The translations under genes were made by a program, and so were the position numbers. A stretch of 64,000 nt of DNA, from contig CM041465.1 in NCBI GenBank assembly GCA_023213395.1, forward strand, positions 72,423,741 to 72,487,740. The letters run 5' to 3'. The notes beneath the pieces are model-generated. The model had not been told where the DNA came from, did not search any database, and saw only the letters and a list, made by a program, of their open reading frames with translations. Positions 1 to 13,055 of this stretch are shown here, one piece after another. Positions within the stretch are counted from its first letter, which is position 1; the number at the start of each line of letters is the position of its first letter. Source of the DNA: Cycas panzhihuaensis (taxonomy: Eukaryota > Cycadophyta).

Positions 1-1762
1 TAAAAATATGTTAAAAAAAATATTGCAAATATTCCACTAAATAGAATAAGTTAAAAATATACTAAATTTTACTAAACCCAACTCAATATGTCTAAAAATT
101 ATGAAAAAATATTAAAGCAACCCCCTCCCATAAAGTTCTTTATTTGTCTCACTATAGATAAGGTGTACCATTAAGATGTTAATGGTGTTATGAAAATTTA
201 ACTTTTTTGGTACCATGGCATTTCATTACTTCATGGTACTATTAGGTTCTTTGTGGTACTATGGACTTCCAACATTGTCTTATGAAGAAACCCATACATT
301 GAAAAATAATAAATATTTATAAAAAAATCATAAATTTTCAAATTTAGATAAAAAATTATCCATTTAAAATGATTGAGGTATCAAATTACCCTAGTCTAGC
401 CATAAATAGGGCTATGATTGGACCTTATTTGGCTAAAATTTTTAAAAATAGGGAAATGCTCTAAAAAATATAAAAACTAAAAAATTAAAATTGTAAAAAA
501 TATGGAGAGTTAGCCCTACTAGACCCAATGCTTACCATACCATCTTAATGTTTTGAATCTAATAGATCTAATCACATGTGAATCTAAGATTCTATTTACT
601 TGTAATGAACTTGAGAGTGGTTTGGATAAAAAAGGGTTAATAAGAAATTTTCTAACCTTTGAATATAAAAATAAAATATGAAACAAAAGAAAAGCTTGTC
701 TTATAATCATCCTAACTTGGCTTTGGAATGTCAAATTTTTACCCCATCTATCCTATTGGATTCCTTATTTTATAAATTATCACCCTGTATAATAAACACT
801 ATTATTACTACAACTTATTTTTTATGTACAATGATTTAAATCACCCCAATATGGTTATTAATTAATATAATTAATAGGCCATTAATTCATTTTATTTTAT
901 CACATAACACTTAAAGATAATATCTCTCAGTATATCAGTGTTTATAGTCCATAAGATCATTTTCTAATATTGAATTCATATTTATAGGCCTTAAAGGCCT
1001 ATTTTACTAGGTAATCCCTAGCCCTTTTTATACATTTTGGCTTAATAGAGCCCTAAGGTAATCACTCCCATGTATTTATTTTCTTTGGCTTAATATTAAT
1101 TAATCACCACTTAGTATTAACTATAAATGGTTAACCTTAATTGCCACTCTAATATCCCCCCTTAGTATGAAAGTGGGATTTGGTCTATAGTTTAAAATCT
1201 TTGGTAAAGGCTAGAATCACCTTTGTTGTCTCACTTACATTTGAAATATCCCCCCTCAAGGATGATTTTTCTAAGTTTCTAAATTGACATAGATTAAGTA
1301 TTATTATATTCAATTTAGGTCATAAATAAGTGTTACATGATCTAGAGCTAGTGATAATTTAATTAGCTTGTAATTATAAACTTTATTTATTCAAGTCTCC
1401 TTTAGATCACTCTTATCAATAATTAACATGCCCAATTCTAGAAGGCACCCTAAATTTGCTTCTATTGTGGCTTTAACATAACTAATCTATATATGGTTTT
1501 ACTATAAACTTTTATGACATTAGAGTATTTTCCATGTGGCTTTGTGTGATGAATGTAGCCTCCAAATGTGTAATAAATAAGCTATAAATTAGTTTGTATA
1601 ACTTCCAATATGCCTAGAATCATCTCTACTCATTCATGCTTCATATCCATGCTTCTAACTAGTAATTAAATTGCTCATCAATCAAGAATTTTTACTTTAA
1701 CATGCAATAACTTCTTCTAAAGAGACTTGAGTACAACTTTTACAGTATACATGACTTTTAAA
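1..1762. other. Unassigned A+T-rich DNA with a possible decayed minus-strand LTR
   Basis: No coding region is supported. Around 1155-1165 the plus strand reads TCCCCCC followed by TTAGTATG. On the minus strand this is a purine tract of the kind that precedes a 3' LTR, followed by TATTAGAGTGGC, which could be a mutated TGTTAGAG LTR start. A TATAAAAAGGG box on the minus strand (around 1025-1036) would fit a promoter inside that LTR, which would then run leftwards from 1154 to about 830. A second C-rich tract lies at 1250-1257. The left boundary and any partner LTR were not found, so this is only a hint. Confidence 0.3.
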
Positions 1763-2896
<1,134 letters not shown>

Positions 2897-2909
2897 TGGC
2901 ATCAAAGCC
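2897..2909 (+). other. Primer-binding site of element A
   Basis: The sequence TGGCATCAAAGCC directly abuts the LTR end. It differs at two positions from the usual plant initiator-Met tRNA complement TGGTATCAGAGCC. Confidence 0.7.
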
Positions 2910-5625
2910 TATGGTTTTGAGATCTTATGCACTAGATAGCTTATCAAGCCTATGATGGGAGCTAGATATGAGATATTATTTATTGAGCTAGATATATGCA
3001 TATGCTAGTGACATGCATGATAGATTATAAGGCACATGGAGCTAGTCAAGCCACATACAAGATAAATACAAATAATATTAATGGTATGTTGATTTATGTT
3101 TTTTATTATGGATAATCATTCATATATGCATGTTGGGACCTATATTCTAAAAGCATGCAAGTATTCATAACAATCCACATGATATTATATTTAGTCCATA
3201 AGTAAAGGATTTTATGAGTACCTCTTAATGGATTCACCATCACTTATGGACCATTCTTGAGGCATTTTCAAGCATCTCACAATGAGTTTCACTACCAGAA
3301 TAAGGACACCCCATTATTACACACTAAATAGGTAATAGGACTATATAATAACATGTTGATAGGTGTCTTAATGACAATATGAAAGGCATATGGTAGATTT
3401 TTATTGTAGTATGAAATGCTTATAAGATATGAAATATAAAGGCATGATTATATTTGAGGTTAGCGGTATGAATTTTTATTACAACTATTGATATGAATAA
3501 TTTTACATATACATGAACAAATTTGATGTATATTACTTGAATTGTTTATAAGAAGAAACCAAATACTTATACATAGGTATGATATCCATGGAGCCACACT
3601 CACTTCTAAATGAATTCAACCATTGGTTAGAAGGAAGCATGTCATCCCTCCTACTAAGAACCCTTGTATATAGTCATAAATTAGAGCCATAGACTGACTG
3701 GGCTTTAGCTTGCACCATAGCCATAAAGATCCAATCATGAGAAGGAAATCTTTATACCCTAGTGTTGTTGTTCTACATTTATGCCACTGTGAATGGAAGA
3801 GTAATGCCATCACCCTAGATTACTCTATGCCCTCTATTGAGATGGAATGCCCATCTTACTTAGTTGTTTTACTTGCATGGATGGACTATAATGTCACCCA
3901 CAGATTTGAGCTGTGCAGTCCCATTCACTCATACTTAATGCTTAGTGAGAAACCAATGCTTGGAAGTTGCCCATGTTATAGAATGAAATCACATCCCTAA
4001 CACAATGTGACCAGATTACAAACCCTGGTCATATTTATACCTTTGATTGCATGCCTAATGTATAACCTAGTTGTATTTACCATTAACTAGAGGAATGCCC
4101 AAATGTAAACCTCGATCACATAACACATCACTATATTGATTGATCGATTAATCAATTCATCTAGAGATAATATATTTTCATAGTTTAATTTATTACATAA
4201 TAATGAATTTGATGTACAGAGATGAATTTTTAACATTATAAAAAAAAATTATCTATGGTTTTAGAAATTTAATTAGATTGAATAATAGTTCTAGATTCAT
4301 TAGAGCCCCTCATAGGTTAATAGGCAGTCACATGGAAAATCCATATGATTGAGGGTTAATCATCAAGGGGGTAGACTTTAAATTTTTATAAATTAGATTA
4401 TATACTTTTTTATTTTTTTAAATTTATATCTTATATTTAATAATATTTTAGATCTATTTCTATTTTCTTAAGGATCAAGTACTTTTTTATGGGTCATTAG
4501 CACATTTTCATTTATAACTTCTTACTCATATATCAGATTTAGTTGTTTTTTATTGTACTAGAAAGTAGACTTTAAGATAGTCAAAATGAGTAGCCACATG
4601 ACCTGCTTTGGACAAGATAATAGAGAAAAATTAGGGTAAAGTTGATGTAATAGCTTCAAACATCATTTAGGATAAATTCCATGTTTATTTTAAGGAAAAT
4701 TTTAGCTAATTCTAATGTTTTCTATGGCTCTAAACATGATGGTTTAGTTATTTTTAGGGAATGGTAGATGATAATTAAAGTTTAGTTTTAAATCAAGTAT
4801 TTTAAGGCCTATTTATGACATTTTGAGGCCTATTTTAGTTGAAATTTTTTTATTAAATAAAACACTTTGTGAATTTATGACATATGAAATTCTTAATATG
4901 TTAGTTATTTATTTTTCCCTTGATAATATCACATTTAGTTTAGTGGATGGAAAAACGCCTAACCAAATATATAGATCATCCGGTTATTAAAGTAAATTTT
5001 CATGATCCACCTAATTGTCAATGTTATCTAGCTAGATATTGAGTATAATTTACCTTGTTATAGTTAACTTGCCTTAGCTAAGTAGTTCAACTTGCTCTCA
5101 AAGTTTATTATTCAAGATGAGATCTAGTTGTCAACTTAATCTAGTTGATGCTACACTTTGACACAACATACTTAATTGTGTTGTCCCTATAAGCAATTTG
5201 GATGGATTATGAACCTTGTATTTGAAGTAATTTCCTAGTGAACTAGTAATTACAGTGGTTGGTCACCCTTGTATTTTGGTAGATGGTCATTATTTTATAT
5301 GGACTCAGATATCACTTTGCTTGATTCTTAATTTGATGGTTAACAAAATATTAATCATCCAACTTAATATTGATTGAAAGTAACCATAAATATAAAAATA
5401 TGGTGATGTGCATAAAACACTTTATATATGTTAGTTTTATATAGGTTAATCTTAATGGAGATAAGAATTTAGTTATTTATTGGTTATAGGTGATATTAAA
5501 TATAGGATATAGTTACAAGATACAGGTTACAATTATAGGTTATAGGTTGCAGTATATAGGTTGAAAACATAAAGATTCGAAAACTTGAGATTAAGATTCA
5601 TAAATATTAAATATTATAGAAGGGG
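2910..5625 (+). other. Internal region of element A without coding capacity
   Basis: This is 2.7 kb of A+T-rich sequence. The only sizeable open frame (3710-4000, 96 codons) has no recognisable domain. Translations in all frames show no zinc knuckle, protease, integrase or reverse-transcriptase motif. The last bases (AGAAGGGG, ending 5625) form the polypurine tract. Confidence 0.6.
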
Positions 5626-6051
5626 TGTTAAAACATAATATTTAATATGGGTTTATTATACATATATACTTCCCACCATTCACTTACTTTGAGATATATG
5701 AGATGCACATATATCCATGTTGTCACTTTATTGAATGATGTAGAGGCTCATCATATTTGATAGGCTACTCATGAAGTGATCTCACTATTCATATGTATAC
5801 TCACCACCTAAAAGCTCAAGAAAGGAGAGTAAGAAGAGAGGAGAAAGATGTAAACCTTATGATCATAAGTGAATTCCTAACTCCATCTCCTCCCATGGTT
5901 TATTGTACAATGGATTTTCCATATATAAATCTTAGTGTCTTATGGTGATGATTATGTTTAATGATGTTTTCTTTATTTTATATTCATGTTGATTAATTCA
6001 ATATGTGTACATGCTCATGAGTTTATTATTGTTACATCCATTATTTTAACA
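5626..6051 (+). repeat. 3' LTR of element A (426 bp)
   Basis: This direct repeat of the 5' LTR starts TGTTAAAACATAA and ends ATTATTTTAACA. It preserves the ancestral, unexpanded state: the segment between GATGCA and TCCAT is only a few bases long, where the 5' copy carries ~720 bp of simple repeat. Confidence 0.88.
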
Positions 6052-6524
6052 ATAAAAAAAAGAAGAAGTAACGATGAGTAATTAATAATTATGATTATAA
6101 CTTAAGTTTTGTAAGCTTAGAGAGGAATATAATCTTGATTATAAATCACTATATCTCCAAAAAATCATGATATAACACACTAGCATTTCCACTAGAATAA
6201 ATAGACTAACAAACTTCAAATAAGAGAATAGGATCTAAAACAAAAATCTAAATATCTATATACAATAAAATGAATCACCACACCATAAACATGAACTTTA
6301 AAAAACCCTTAAATGGATCTAATTATATCCATGGAAGGTGCTAATAGCCTCTCTATTATTTAAAGAGAAGAGTTGATGCCTAACATATTTAAATAACCTT
6401 TAAACAAAGCTTAACACTATAAGAATGAGCCCAATGGAGCCCAATAATATTAGATCTCCTTCAAGATTAGCCCAATAGTTATATGAAGTGACCAACACAC
6501 CTAAATAGCCCTATATGTCTTTAA
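6052..6524. other. Unassigned A+T-rich spacer
   Basis: This lies between element A and copia-1. No ORF, repeat partner or structured signal was recognised. Confidence 0.5.
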
Positions 6525-6957
6525 TTTTGGATATGTTGAACACTTTATAAGTATTACATGAGTATAGGTATTAAACCAAAGCCTCTTTGTGGGGTATTTT
6601 CTCCTTTGGGCACCTAAGAAAAAATTTTAAGTGTTTTATAGGGGTATTTTTTAGCACATAGTTTATGTTTATTATATTTTAAAATTATAAGATTGTATCT
6701 TGTAAAGTTGTATCTATATATTCTTATGTAATGGCACATGTATAAGGTTGTATGAGACTTTGATAAGTCAATGAGAAGAGTTGAGGTTTTTATCTATATA
6801 ATTCTTTAGTTATTGCTCATATTAATAAAAGGTCTATGCTTAGACCAAAATCTCCTAGTATTCTTTATTGTGTACTTAGTTTATTTATGTTATTTATTCT
6901 TTACATGGTTTAGAGTTATATTAATACATTACTTTGGTAGTTATATTTTATCTTCAT
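6525..6957 (+). repeat. 5' LTR of copia-1
   Basis: This aligns along its length with 11031-11531. The start reads TTTTGGATATG where the partner has TGTTAGATATG. About 70 bp of G+C-rich sequence present in the 3' copy (around 11106-11186) is absent here, and the last ~7 bp before the primer site appear deleted between two CAT triplets. The PBS TTGGTATCAAAGC follows at 6958. Confidence 0.8.
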
Positions 6958-7031
6958 TTGGTATCAAAGCTAAGGGTTTTAGTTTTATAGGAAGCCATTT
7001 AGTGAGTAGGAGCTTTGTTTGGTAAAATTGA

Positions 7032-7740
7032 GTATGAAGATCATGGTAAGAATTATGAAGATGGACATTAAAAATTTTGATAGCGAGAACTTTAAGTTGT
7101 GGAAGCTAAAGATAAAGATATCCTTATTGAGAAGGATTGGTAGATCATCGTAGTAAATACAAAGCTTATAAATATAACTGATGAAGACTAGAAGAAGCTT
7201 GATAAAAAAGTAATTAGTTTGATAAGGTTATACCTTTCTAGAATGGTATCATTGAACATTTCTATAGAGTCTATAACCAAAGATCTGTAAAAAAATATTA
7301 GGGGCTCTGTATCAGACTACATCCCTGGTTATTAACTATTTCTTTAGAAAAAGTTTTATTCACTCATGATGAGTGATGGAGATGTAGTTATAGATCATCT
7401 TACTACATTTGATATTGTAGTGAACCAATTTATTTTAGTTGGGATAATATTATTTGAGGAAGATAAGTGTATTACCCTGTTATATTTGCTTCTCGATTCT
7501 TGAGATAATCTTATGATAATGATTAGTAGCACAGCTACTACCCTCTTGAAATTTAATAATGTTATTATCACCCTATAATTAAAAGATATAAGATGAAAAT
7601 CGTATAAGGATCATTTAAAAGAAATATTAGTAGTGAGAGTTCAAACATTAGATTGCAACCAATAAAGGCCTAGGAATAGATGACTAAAATCTAAAGGGAG
7701 ATCTAAATCTCTAAGTAGAGGCCCCTTAGTATATTAGAGA
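7032..7740 (+). pseudogene. Copia-1 gag relic
   Basis: Translation from the ATG at 7032 gives a short stretch ending NFDSENFKLWKLKIK. This matches the FxGxNFxxWKxxM opening typical of copia Gag (UBN2/DUF4219 type), which packages element RNA in cytoplasmic particles. Downstream the frame is broken by TAG/TAA codons and the zinc knuckle is no longer recognisable. Non-functional. Confidence 0.65.
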
Positions 7741-7743
7741 TGT

Positions 7744-8300
7744 ATGAAGGTTAGCCAAATAAAGAGCCAATGTCAAGTTAAGGTTAACAAGGAAAAGTCA
7801 CCTAAAGCTACTTCTTCCATAATAACAAAATCCTCTAATGAAGTTGATGACAATGTTTATTTGACAACCTTAGGTAAGCTATCAAATATTAAGTATTGGC
7901 TAATTAACTCCAATACTTTGCTTCATGTTACTCCCTATAGGGAGTGGTTTTATGAATACACAAGCATTAATAGAGGTAAAGTATTTCTTAGGGCTCATTA
8001 CCCATATAAAATTATAGGTCATGGAAGGGTGAAGGTTTAGTTTAGGAATGGAAGGGTTAAAACCATCCCTGATATAAGTCATATTCCAAGCTTGGTTATG
8101 AGTTTATTGTCTATTAGTTAATTAGGTGATATAAAAATATAAATGATTTTCAATAAAGATAGTTATAAAATGGTTTAAGAAGCATTGGTATTAATAAGAG
8201 GGATCTAATTTAGAATACTATATAAGCTCAATATATGCATAATATATGCTAGCAGTTGTAGTCTAGTTATTATATAAAGTAGCAATAATATAGGCAAGAT
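7744..8300 (+). pseudogene. Copia-1 aspartic protease relic
   Basis: A 98-codon open stretch (7744-8040) contains YWLINSNTLLHVTPYREWF, clearly the copia protease WxLDSGxSxHMTPxREWF region. The catalytic DSG triplet has become NSN, so the active-site aspartate is lost (GAT to AAT). The following segment (IIGHGRVKV, then a ...SLVMSLLSI-like part) matches the downstream protease/pre-integrase part. Several TAG stops follow. Confidence 0.75.
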
Positions 8301-8330
8301 CCAAACATAACTTATTGGTAAAACTATATT

Positions 8331-9060
8331 GTGGCAATAGAGATTAGGCCACATTAGAGAGAAAGGCCTCTATAATTTATTCTCCAAAGGTATGGTAGAA
8401 GACATCTATAGAATTAATGGCTCTTTTAATTTTAATTTTTATGAGCATTGTGTATATGGAAAATAGAATTGGGTCAATTCTCCTTTAAGCTCAAAGACAT
8501 AAAAGGGTATTCTATAATTGGTGTATAGTGATGTTTTTGTACTATTAATATATCTTTATTAGGTAGGTCTAAATATTTTATCTCATTCATAGATAATTTC
8601 TTGAGAAAGATATGGTTATACTTTCTCAAGAAGAAATCTAAGGTCTTTATTAAATTTAAATAATTTAAGGCCTTAGTAGAGAATTACAATGACAAGTAGA
8701 TCAAGGTGTTGAGGACTAATAATAGAGATGAGTTTTGCTTAAAGGAGTTTGAATAATTCTATAAGTAGGTAGAAGATAACTCCCTATATGCCATAGTAGA
8801 ATGAGGCTACTAAAAGGATGGATAGGACTCTACTAAGAGATCAAGGAGTATGCTCAGTGCTTCTAGTTTAGAGAAGAAATTCTAGGCTAAGGTTATGATA
8901 ACTATAAGTTACTTGATAAACAAATCATTGATGACTACCATAGTGTATAAAACACCTAAAGAAGTATGGTCTAGTAAGAAACTATCTCTTAGTTATCTTA
9001 GAGTTATTGGTTGTGAAGCTTTTGTGTATGTTCCTGGCCTATAGAGGACTAAGCTTGATT
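8331..9060 (+). pseudogene. Copia-1 integrase relic
   Basis: The fragment begins with the GAG-pre-integrase motif (an LGHIREKGLYNLFSKG-like stretch) and continues through a phrase resembling the VHSDVFGP integrase opening, YFISFIDNFLRKIWLYFLK, and the second-aspartate region RTNNRDEF, where the canonical TDN aspartate reads N. The region ending AFVYVP (9000-9035) matches the post-core KVFGCxAYVHVP segment. The frame is interrupted by TAG at expected Trp or Gln positions. It would have inserted element cDNA into the chromosome. Confidence 0.75.
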
Positions 9061-9469
9061 TTAAAGCATAAAAGGCTATTTTCATTAGCTATGGTGATGG
9101 GGTTAAATGGTACAAGCTTTATAACCCTGAAATAGAAAAGGTTATATATAGTCATAATGTTATCTTTATAGAGGAGTTTAAGTCTCTAAAGTAGGCTGAA
9201 GAATCAAAGGAGGAAGACTCTAAGAAAGTATAATTTGAGGTAAGGGATGAATATTTTACATCAGAATATGAGTCATCTAAAGAAAAATAATAAACTATGG
9301 AGGTAGCTCAACCTCAAGAGCCCCACATATTGAGAAGATCTACTTATGAGAGAAGATAACCTGACAAGTATATTCCTAGAGACTTTTATTACTTCTCTTT
9401 TATTTTATCTACTATAGATGATGATCCAGATATTGTTTAAGAGGCTCTTGAGTTAGAAAAAGATGCTAA

Positions 9470-10480
9470 CTTTATATGAAGGCCATAGAAGAAGAAATGA
9501 TAGCCTTAGACAAAAATAATACATGGGATTTATTGGGTCTACCTGATGGTAGAAAACCTATTAATAACAAATAGATCTTAAAGAAGAAGTTCCAAGCAAA
9601 TGGTATTATGGAAAAGTACAAGGCATGCTTAGTAGTAAAGGGTTATTCCCAGGTAAAGGGAATAGATTTTGGTGAGGTATTTTTTTCTATAATAAAGGTA
9701 GATTCAATTAGATTTTTGTTGTTTATAGTAATTACCTATGATCTTGAGGTGGATTATATGGATGTGAAGGTTGTTTTTCTTTGCAGTGACCTCATGAAAG
9801 AAATTTATATGTTGTAGCCTCAAGGTTTTAAAATTACAAGGAAGGAGAATATAGTATATAGGTTGAAGAAGTCATTATATGGTTTGAAATAGTCATTGAG
9901 GATATGGTATCAGAAGTTTAATTCATATATGTTAGTGCATGGCTTTGTACGTAGCAAAGCACATCATTATATCTATTATAGATAGGTTGGTGATTACTTT
10001 GTTATTCAAGCTTTATATATTGATGATATACTTTTAGTTGATAATAATAAAAAAATAAATAAACTTGTGAAAGGCCAACTGATGTCCATTTTAAGATGAA
10101 GGACCTTAGTGCTACATATTTTATTTTGGGTATTGAGATTAAAAGGGGTAGGAGAAATAAGAAGATTTCTCTTAGCTAAAAGTAATACATTAAGATAATA
10201 CTGCAACAGTTTAAGTTTCAGGATAATAAACTAATTAATGTTCCTCTTCCTATTGGTTAAAAATTATTAGCCAAACAATACCCAAAGACTTACTAAGAAG
10301 TTGAAGACATGTAATTTATCACTTAGTCTAATATATATAATGGTTTACACTCAAATAAACATTACCCATGCAGTGGGAGTAGTTAGTAAGTACATGTCAA
10401 ACCTAGGTAGGGAGTATTGGCTGGTAGTGAAAAGAATTTTTAGGTATCTATAGGGTACATTAGATTATTTAATTTTATAT
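9470..10480 (+). pseudogene. Copia-1 reverse transcriptase relic
   Basis: The RT is recognisable from AIEEEMIALDKNNTWDL through a GRKPI motif, the open segment 9608-9817 (YKACLVVKGYSQVKGIDF...VDYMDVKVVFL) and LKKSLYGLK. The catalytic LYIDDIL (10009-10030) still carries both aspartates. TAG stops fall where intact copia proteins have Trp or Gln (for example NK-stop-I at ~9570, L-stop-PQGF at ~9814, GLK-stop-S at ~9889). One frameshift near 10080 breaks the thumb region. Confidence 0.85.
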
Positions 10481-10489
10481 AAATGAGAT

Positions 10490-10985
10490 CCTATAGAGAG
10501 TAGAATAATAAACCTAAGAGGATTTGTTGATATTAATTAGGTAGGAGATCTTGACAGTAGAAGATCTACAAGTGGGTATGTTTTTATCCTTTATGGTAGC
10601 ACAATCAGTAGATAAGCAAAAGACAGTAAGTTATGGTACTTTCTAGTATAAAAAGAGAGTATGTAATAGCTAATCATATATAAAAGGAAGCAGTTTGGTT
10701 ATGGAGATTGTGCACAAATGTCATCTTCAAACATGATACTATGATGATAGATTATGATAATCAACGTGTAATCTACCTAGTAAAGAACCCCACATTTCAT
10801 GCTCAATCAAAGTATATTGATATATAGTTATATTTTATGAGAGAAATAGTTCAAGATCATAAGGTAGACTTATAAAAGATTACTATATAGGAGAGTATTA
10901 TAGACTTATTGACTAAGATTGTTAGCATAGAAAAATTTAGATGGTGTAGAAAGGTAATAGGTGTTTATGATTTCAACATTTAGTA
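10490..10985 (+). pseudogene. Copia-1 RNase H relic
   Basis: The 3' part reads YDNQRVIYLVKNPTFHAQSKYID, then FMREIVQDHKVDL, DLLTKIVSIEKFRWC, which is the C-terminus of copia polyproteins. It ends ~40 bp before the polypurine tract and 3' LTR, as in intact elements. It would degrade the RNA strand during cDNA synthesis. Multiple stops. Confidence 0.8.
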
Positions 10986-11030
10986 GTTATGTATATAGGT
11001 TTCTTGTAAAGCATTCAATAAGTAGGAGAT

Positions 11031-11531
11031 TGTTAGATATGTTAAATACTTTATACATATTACATAGGTATAAGAATTACACCTGAGCCCTTTTATGGGG
11101 TTTAGGGACTCATGGCAAGGCCCACAACTAAGGGCTCTAGGGGCTAGTGCCCCTCAGGCAGTGGTTCAAGGGCAGGAGCTCTCGAAAAAAATTACTAGGT
11201 GTTTTATAGGGGTATTTTTCAACCCATGGTTTATACCTATTGTATTATAAAATTACAAGGTAGTATTTTATAAAGTTGTGCTTATATATTCTTATGTAAT
11301 GTCACATGTAAAAAGTTCGATGAGCCTTTAATGAGTTGATAACGAGAGTTTGAGTTTTTATCTTTATAATTCTTCAGTTATTGCTTATATTAATAAAATA
11401 TCTATGCTTAGACCAAAATATCCTAGTGTTCTTCATTGTGTGCTTATTTTATTTATGTTATTTATTCTTTACATGGTTTATAATTCTATTAATATATTGC
11501 TTTCACACTTATATTCTCTCTTCATTCAACA
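11031..11531 (+). repeat. 3' LTR of copia-1 (501 bp)
   Basis: It starts TGTTAGATATG right after the purine-rich AAGTAGGAGAT and ends ATTCAACA. It carries a G+C-rich block (11106-11186, containing GGGGCTAGTGCCCCT) that is missing from the 5' copy. Confidence 0.85.
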
Positions 11532-12492
11532 TAAGCCTAACATGGTCTAAATAATATGCCCAATATTGATTTTAGACCTTAAGTAGTAAGAAAACCTTAT
11601 TTATAGGTGAAATCCTCCTCCTCAATTACTATTACACCATTGTGTCACCTTTTTAGTTATCAAAGAAGATTAAAAATCAATAGAGTAAGATTCTACTAGT
11701 GTTACTATGTAGTCTTCAATTTTATCATGCCCACCCTAGCTTACCTTAGCTATGTATTCTATTGAACTCTAACATCATATGAAGAAACATGAAAATAAGT
11801 ATGCATTTTGAACTATAAGATATTGATCATATATAACATATAACAATAAAAAGGATAGGTACATAAGACATAAGATTTATGTGGAAAACCTTTTTTTTAA
11901 AAACCCATATAAGAAAATTGGTCAATTATATTTCTTCTAATATTGATTAATACATCCTCAATATGGTTAACCCATATTATAAATTCCACCTAAGGGTTTA
12001 TATAACATCCCAAATAATGCATTAACTAATGGTTATAACTCTTGGTATTTGTGCCTTTTATCTTAACATTAATTAATTACCACTTAGCATTACCCATAAG
12101 TAGTATTACCCATAAGTATTTATACCTTATCTTATATTTTTAAAACACTTTTTTATCAATTGAAAGCTTTAAATATATTTTAAAGGGGATTTTTTAACTA
12201 TAAACATATTACAAAAGATTTTTTGTTATTTGAGAAGTATTTCTCACTTATTTTTTAAAGTTAATATTATATGGTATATTGTTCAAGGAAGCATTATTTT
12301 TCCACCTTTCACTAGTGACCCCTTATTGAGCACTCTAAATTCTTTCCTTTGTACTTTCATTATTTATTTATTGCCTTCCTTATTCAAGTATCCTACTTTA
12401 AGATCATTAAATATTCATATTCTTATATTTAAATAAGGCCACTTTAAATAAGAATTTAAACTTAAAACATCAAATAAGATAATCTTTGAATT
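11532..12492. other. Unassigned spacer with possible minus-strand LTR scrap
   Basis: No coding region. At about 11885-11920 the minus strand reads a GGGTTTTT...GGTTTTCCACATAAA string like the U5 portion of the copia LTRs elsewhere in this window. A decayed minus-strand LTR fragment is possible, but neither ends nor a partner were found. Confidence 0.3.
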
Positions 12493-12936
12493 TGTTAGGA
12501 TTATTAATGTTACTTTATGTTATTTCTTATGTCTTATTTAAGTCACATGTGTAAATTATTATTTAAGTGATTCCAATGTTTAGAGTTTATAAGTTAATTA
12601 AATATTATATACAAGGTCGTTGAAATGCGTAACTGCCCATTTCAATAAACCTCTCTTGTTATTTATATCTTCTCCTAGATTCAAGGAGGTGGTTCTAAGA
12701 ATTTAGGAGGCTGTTTAAAGTTTGTCTCAAAGGCTGGTTTGGTGTTTGTAGATGGTATTTATCAAGGTCTTTGTATTAAGTCTATTTTACTAATAATATT
12801 TAGCTTTAAGAGGTGGTTTTTTTTCTCCGGAAGGGGTTTTCCACCTGTCAAACCATGTGTACTTGTGCAATGTCTCTTTCTTGTGTTTTTTCTATTCATG
12901 TGATCCTATGACATTGTTCATGTGCCTATTCTCACA
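12493..12936 (+). repeat. Solo LTR (444 bp) with perfect 5-bp target duplication
   Basis: The segment starts TGTTAGGA, ends TTCTCACA and is flanked by identical GAATT pentamers (12488-12492 and 12937-12941). Internally it has a U5-like stretch (TCCGGAAGGGGTTTTCCACC, then TGTGTACTTGTGC) typical of copia LTRs. No primer site, internal region or partner LTR adjoins it. That is the structure left when the two LTRs of an element recombine and the interior is lost. Confidence 0.75.
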
Positions 12937-12941
12937 GAATT

Positions 12942-13050
12942 AAATTACACAAATTGCAAATCCTATAAGGGGAATAATTAGGACCTCTAAAGTAATCAGT
13001 TATATATATATGAGTTGTATTCACCTTGATAAGTAGGCCATAGGACAACT
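12942..13050. other. Host flank between the solo LTR and copia-2
   Basis: About 110 bp between the target duplications of two independent insertions. Before copia-2 landed it was contiguous with 20555 onwards. Nothing recognisable. Confidence 0.5.
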
Positions 13051-13055
13051 TGTTA

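Larger units (their letters stand above)
6525..11531 (+). mobile_element. Copia-1: decayed full-length Ty1/copia retrotransposon
   Basis: LTRs at 6525-6957 and 11031-11531 flank a 4-kb interior. Its translated fragments appear in copia order: gag, protease, integrase, reverse transcriptase, RNase H. The classic copia junction AAGTAGGAGAT followed by TGTTAG marks the 3' LTR start. Wording such as GRKPI, KKFQANGI, YKACLVVKGYSQ and LYGLK places it in the Tnt1/Tork-like group. Many in-frame stops, mostly TAG, make it inactive. No clear target duplication was found because the 5' LTR start has lost its TG. Confidence 0.9.

Noticed and set aside
3710-4000. 96-codon open frame inside element A
   Set aside because: No recognisable domain, a single short frame in a region otherwise without coding character, and an antisense frame overlaps it.
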